DNA from: CBDDIP01 sp965279405
Lineage (GTDB): Bacteria; Actinomycetota; Acidimicrobiia; Acidimicrobiales; Ilumatobacteraceae
Direction: 5' to 3'
Length of the DNA stretch: 64,000 nucleotides
Assembly (NCBI GenBank): GCA_965279405.1
Contig: OZ257157.1
Coordinates: 1,364,001-1,428,000, forward strand
Shown here in pieces: positions 62,350 through 64,000 of the stretch. The notes beneath the pieces are model-generated. The model was not told the origin of the DNA, ran no database searches, and saw only the letters and a list, made by a program, of their open reading frames with translations. The translations under genes were made by a program, and so were the position numbers. Numbering within the stretch: position 1 is the stretch's first letter; each line of letters opens with the position of its first letter.

Positions 62350-62391
62350 CGCCCCCGGTAGGAATCGAACCTACGACCTGCGGTTTAGGAA
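62350..62391 (-). pseudogene. 3' half of tRNA-Arg(CCT): integration scar
   Basis: The minus strand reads anticodon loop TTCCTAA (anticodon CCT), stem strand ACCGC, variable loop AGGTC, T-arm GTAGG-TTCGATT-CCTAC, acceptor strand CGGGGGC and discriminator G, with no CCA encoded. Upstream of the anticodon loop the expected GCGGT stem strand, D-arm and GCCCCCG are missing. A tRNA cut in its anticodon loop is the standard crossover product of a tyrosine-recombinase element. No integrase is seen next to it. Confidence 0.72.
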
Positions 62392-62700
62392 TGCGGTCGA
62401 GATGGTCTCAGCGAGTCTCGTTGAATCGCATCTGACCTGCTCAGCTTCTGTGTTCTCCTCGTCTGGTCTCGTTGAACATCATGCAGTAGCGCGTGGTGGA
62501 TGGACAAGTGGATGGACAACTTTCGGGGGGCCGGCGCCGGCGACCTGGGCTCGGAGAGACGCTCAAGGCGGGCTGTGAGCGTAGGTCTGATAAACCGCAC
62601 GTCACCCGGAGGCGATGGTCACTGCGCGGTCGGACGACAGGTCGCATGGCGATCCTGACCGCCGCAGAATCCCGACGTCCGGCCGGTCACCTGGTGTAGG

Positions 62701-63042
62701 TCAGGTCGAGTTGACGTCCCGATAGTTCGGGCACAGTTCGATCTGTTCGCCGGACGCTGCCAGCAGCTGTTCTGCGCTAAGGAGGAGATCGACGATCTCG
62801 GGATGAGCGGCCCGGTAGAAGACCTGTCGGCCTTCGTGGCGGTCGATGATCAGCCCGCACTCCTTCAGGCAAGCGACGTGACCGGAGACATTTCCTTGCG
62901 ACCCGCCGATCATCTCGACGAGGTCCTTCACCCGTTGCTCGTCATCGACGAGCGCCAGCAGGATTGCCAGACGAGTGGGGTCCGCGAAACCTCGAAACAG
63001 CTTCGCTGCTGTGGCGACGGCAACGGCGGTCTTCATTGACAT
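62701..63042 (-). CDS. ArsR/SmtB-family metal-responsive regulator
   Basis: A 113-residue winged-helix regulator. FADPTRLAILLALVD, the DNA-recognition region SQGNVSGHVACLKECGLI and wing RHEGRQVFYRA fit ArsR/SmtB; LKECG and the C-terminal ELCPNY give Cys residues that could bind metal, as in CmtR-type sensors. AGGA precedes the ATG. Divergent from a Met-rich protein and a multicopper oxidase, which suggests a copper- or soft-metal-regulated locus. Confidence 0.85.
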   Translation of the reverse strand: MSMKTAVAVATAAKLFRGFADPTRLAILLALVDDEQRVKDLVEMIGGSQGNVSGHVACLKECGLIIDRHEGRQVFYRAAHPEIVDLLLSAEQLLAASGEQIELCPNYRDVNST

Positions 63043-63064
63043 GGGCCGATCCTATTGCCATCGA

Positions 63065-63077
63065 CCGATGACATCGG
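63065..63077. promoter_or_regulatory. Palindrome in the ArsR / Met-rich divergent gap
   Basis: CCGATG-A-CATCGG, a perfect 6-bp inverted repeat around one base, 23 bp upstream of the ArsR start and 50 bp before the divergent gene. A candidate ArsR operator. Confidence 0.5.
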
Positions 63078-63127
63078 AACATCTGGGTCCTTTGGCTCTG
63101 CCTCAAACAACCCAGTCGGAGCAGAGT

Positions 63128-63607
63128 ATGGGCATGACCGACATCCTCCCGACCGGCGTCTCCACGACCGCTACGCGGCGTCGCTGGGTTCTTCCCGTCA
63201 TCGCGGTCGCCCTCCTGGCCGCCGGTCTCGGCGTCGGACTCGCGATTGCTGCCGGACGAGATGATTCATCGCCCGGTCAAGCTTCCACTGCCGTCCAGGT
63301 CTCCAACGTGAACCAGGCGTGCGCGAACTGGATGATGAGTGTTCCCGCCACGTCAGCAGGCACGTCGAACTGGTGCGGCGACATGACTGCATGGATGAAC
63401 CAGCAGGTCACCGATGGACGGATGATGGGCATGATGATGTGGGGCGACCCCGACCGAATGCTCGCCAGCTGCCAATCATGGGTCAGCTCGAGCAACGCCG
63501 GTGCACCTCCGCTCTCCTGGTGCGACGACATGATCGCCTGGATGCGCCAACACATGAACGGCGACTGGGACGGCTGGATGATGAACGGCTCGATGATGGG
63601 TCGCTGA
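63128..63607 (+). CDS. Membrane-anchored Met/Trp-rich protein, probable copper binding
   Basis: A 159-residue protein with one N-terminal membrane segment (VLPVIAVALLAAGLGVGLAI, about residues 21-40) and an extracytoplasmic domain packed with Met and Trp: CANWMMSV, WCGDMTAWMN, GRMMGMMMWG, WCDDMIAWMRQHM and WDGWMMNGSMMG. Repeated W-C-x-D-M-x-A-W units suggest an internal duplication. Met clusters of this type bind Cu(I). GGAG precedes the ATG. Five bases before the multicopper oxidase gene, so the two are co-expressed. Confidence 0.75.
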   Translation: MGMTDILPTGVSTTATRRRWVLPVIAVALLAAGLGVGLAIAAGRDDSSPGQASTAVQVSNVNQACANWMMSVPATSAGTSNWCGDMTAWMNQQVTDGRMMGMMMWGDPDRMLASCQSWVSSSNAGAPPLSWCDDMIAWMRQHMNGDWDGWMMNGSMMGR

Positions 63608-63611
63608 ACCC

Positions 63612-64000
63612 GTGGATGCCGCAGCATCATCAGCCAAGGGCCCGATTCCTCGCGGCGGGCTGACGCGACGATCACTGCTGGTCGGAGTGACGGCGTTGGC
63701 CGGCACGACGTTGGTGTCGGCATGCTCACCGCGACGAGCGGCCCACCCTTCCCAGTCCGGGCCGGCGCCCGTGACGTCGGGTGGCCCGGCGACGACCACA
63801 TCCCCAGCGTCAGCATTGGCTTGGGTGCAACCTGAGGTCCTGTCGAGCCACGGCGGCGTCCTCGAGGTGACCCTCGAAGCGGCACCATCGATGGTTCCTT
63901 GGCGCGGTGGTCAGCGGTGGGCGTTGACATACAACGGCACAACGCCTGGCCCGACGTTGCGAGTGCGGCCCGGTGACCGCCTTCGAGTGCTGCTCCGTAA
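63612..64000 (+). CDS. Multicopper oxidase, Tat-exported (partial, cut by window end)
   Basis: Only the first 129 codons are in the window. The N-terminus has a Tat signal (GLTRRSLLVGVTALAG) ending in a lipobox-like TLVSAC, a Ser/Pro/Thr-rich linker, then the first cupredoxin domain: TYNGTTPGPTLRVRPGDRLR is the family signature. Such enzymes oxidise Cu(I) or organic substrates in the cell envelope. GTG start, without a strong ribosome site. Follows the Met-rich protein by 4 bp. Confidence 0.85.
   Translation, partial: MDAAASSAKGPIPRGGLTRRSLLVGVTALAGTTLVSACSPRRAAHPSQSGPAPVTSGGPATTTSPASALAWVQPEVLSSHGGVLEVTLEAAPSMVPWRGGQRWALTYNGTTPGPTLRVRPGDRLRVLLR

Noticed and set aside
62342..62699. Small ORFs to the right of the tRNA remnant
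   Set aside because: Looked for an integrase fragment on both strands; no recombinase motif (R...HxxR...Y) is visible.
1..64000. CRISPR arrays, rRNA genes, insertion sequences and prophage genes
   Set aside because: No spaced direct repeats of CRISPR type, no rRNA-like sequence, and no transposase or phage structural protein motifs were found.

Overview
The window is high-GC DNA from an actinobacterium-like chromosome. Pointers are frequent GTG starts, tightly overlapping operons, F420-type LLM oxidoreductases, an MMPL transporter, and many acyl-CoA ligases, acyl-CoA dehydrogenases and thiolase/DUF35 pairs. The mix (AtuA family, TIGR03084 family, multiple catabolic CoA modules) would fit an Acidimicrobiia or mycolate-type environmental actinobacterium; that placement is inference, since no rRNA or marker gene is present.

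Region 1 (1-22 kb) is catabolic. A plus-strand run encodes a zinc alcohol dehydrogenase, a CMD-family protein, an acyl-CoA synthetase, a cysteine-less SCPx-type thiolase, its DUF35 partner and an acyl-CoA dehydrogenase. A minus-strand run encodes two amidohydrolases, a crotonase, a flavin monooxygenase, a second acyl-CoA dehydrogenase and a thioesterase. Then come a P450 C-terminal pseudogene, a 13-copy hexanucleotide repeat, bioY, a P450/ferredoxin pair and a Liv-type ABC importer with fused permeases (16.8-22 kb).

Region 2 (22-43.8 kb) repeats the CoA theme. An SDR, an acyl-CoA dehydrogenase, an acyl-CoA synthetase, a thiolase and a DUF35 protein mirror region 1. They are followed by a set resembling the acyclic-terpene (Atu)/leucine (Liu) pathway: SDR, biotin-dependent carboxylase beta and alpha subunits, AtuA, acyl-CoA dehydrogenase and an AtuE/LiuC-type hydratase. 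Next come another acyl-CoA synthetase, two LLM oxidoreductases and a Baeyer-Villiger-type monooxygenase. The whole suggests uptake, CoA activation, beta-oxidation-like shortening, carboxylation and cleavage of a branched isoprenoid- or steroid-like substrate. BioY would supply biotin for the carboxylase.

Nine copies of one 23-bp near-palindrome, (G/T)ACA-N12-(T/C)G(T/C)(C/T)(T/G)C(A/G), lie upstream of transcription units in regions 1 and 2, mostly close to the start codon. No regulator gene is present in these 43.8 kb. This looks like a regulon controlled by a repressor encoded elsewhere, and is the most notable finding.

Region 3 (43.9-48 kb) is a decay zone with a MarR pseudogene, a DoxX pseudogene and a Baeyer-Villiger monooxygenase 3' remnant, alongside intact stress-protein, diguanylate cyclase and MarR genes. 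It looks like a duplicated monooxygenase-MarR module whose copies decayed reciprocally. A second operator, TTAGACG-N3-CGTCCAA, occurs twice, at the MarR promoter and upstream of the stress protein.

Region 4 (48-62 kb) is dense in efflux and detoxification genes: thioesterase-TetR-P450-MFS-hydrolase, MarR-MFS-USP, another MFS, and MMPL with a divergent TetR. It ends at the 3' half of a tRNA-Arg(CCT) gene, a typical integration scar. Region 5 (62.7-64 kb) starts a probable copper locus: an ArsR regulator, a Met-rich membrane protein and a Tat-exported multicopper oxidase cut by the window end.
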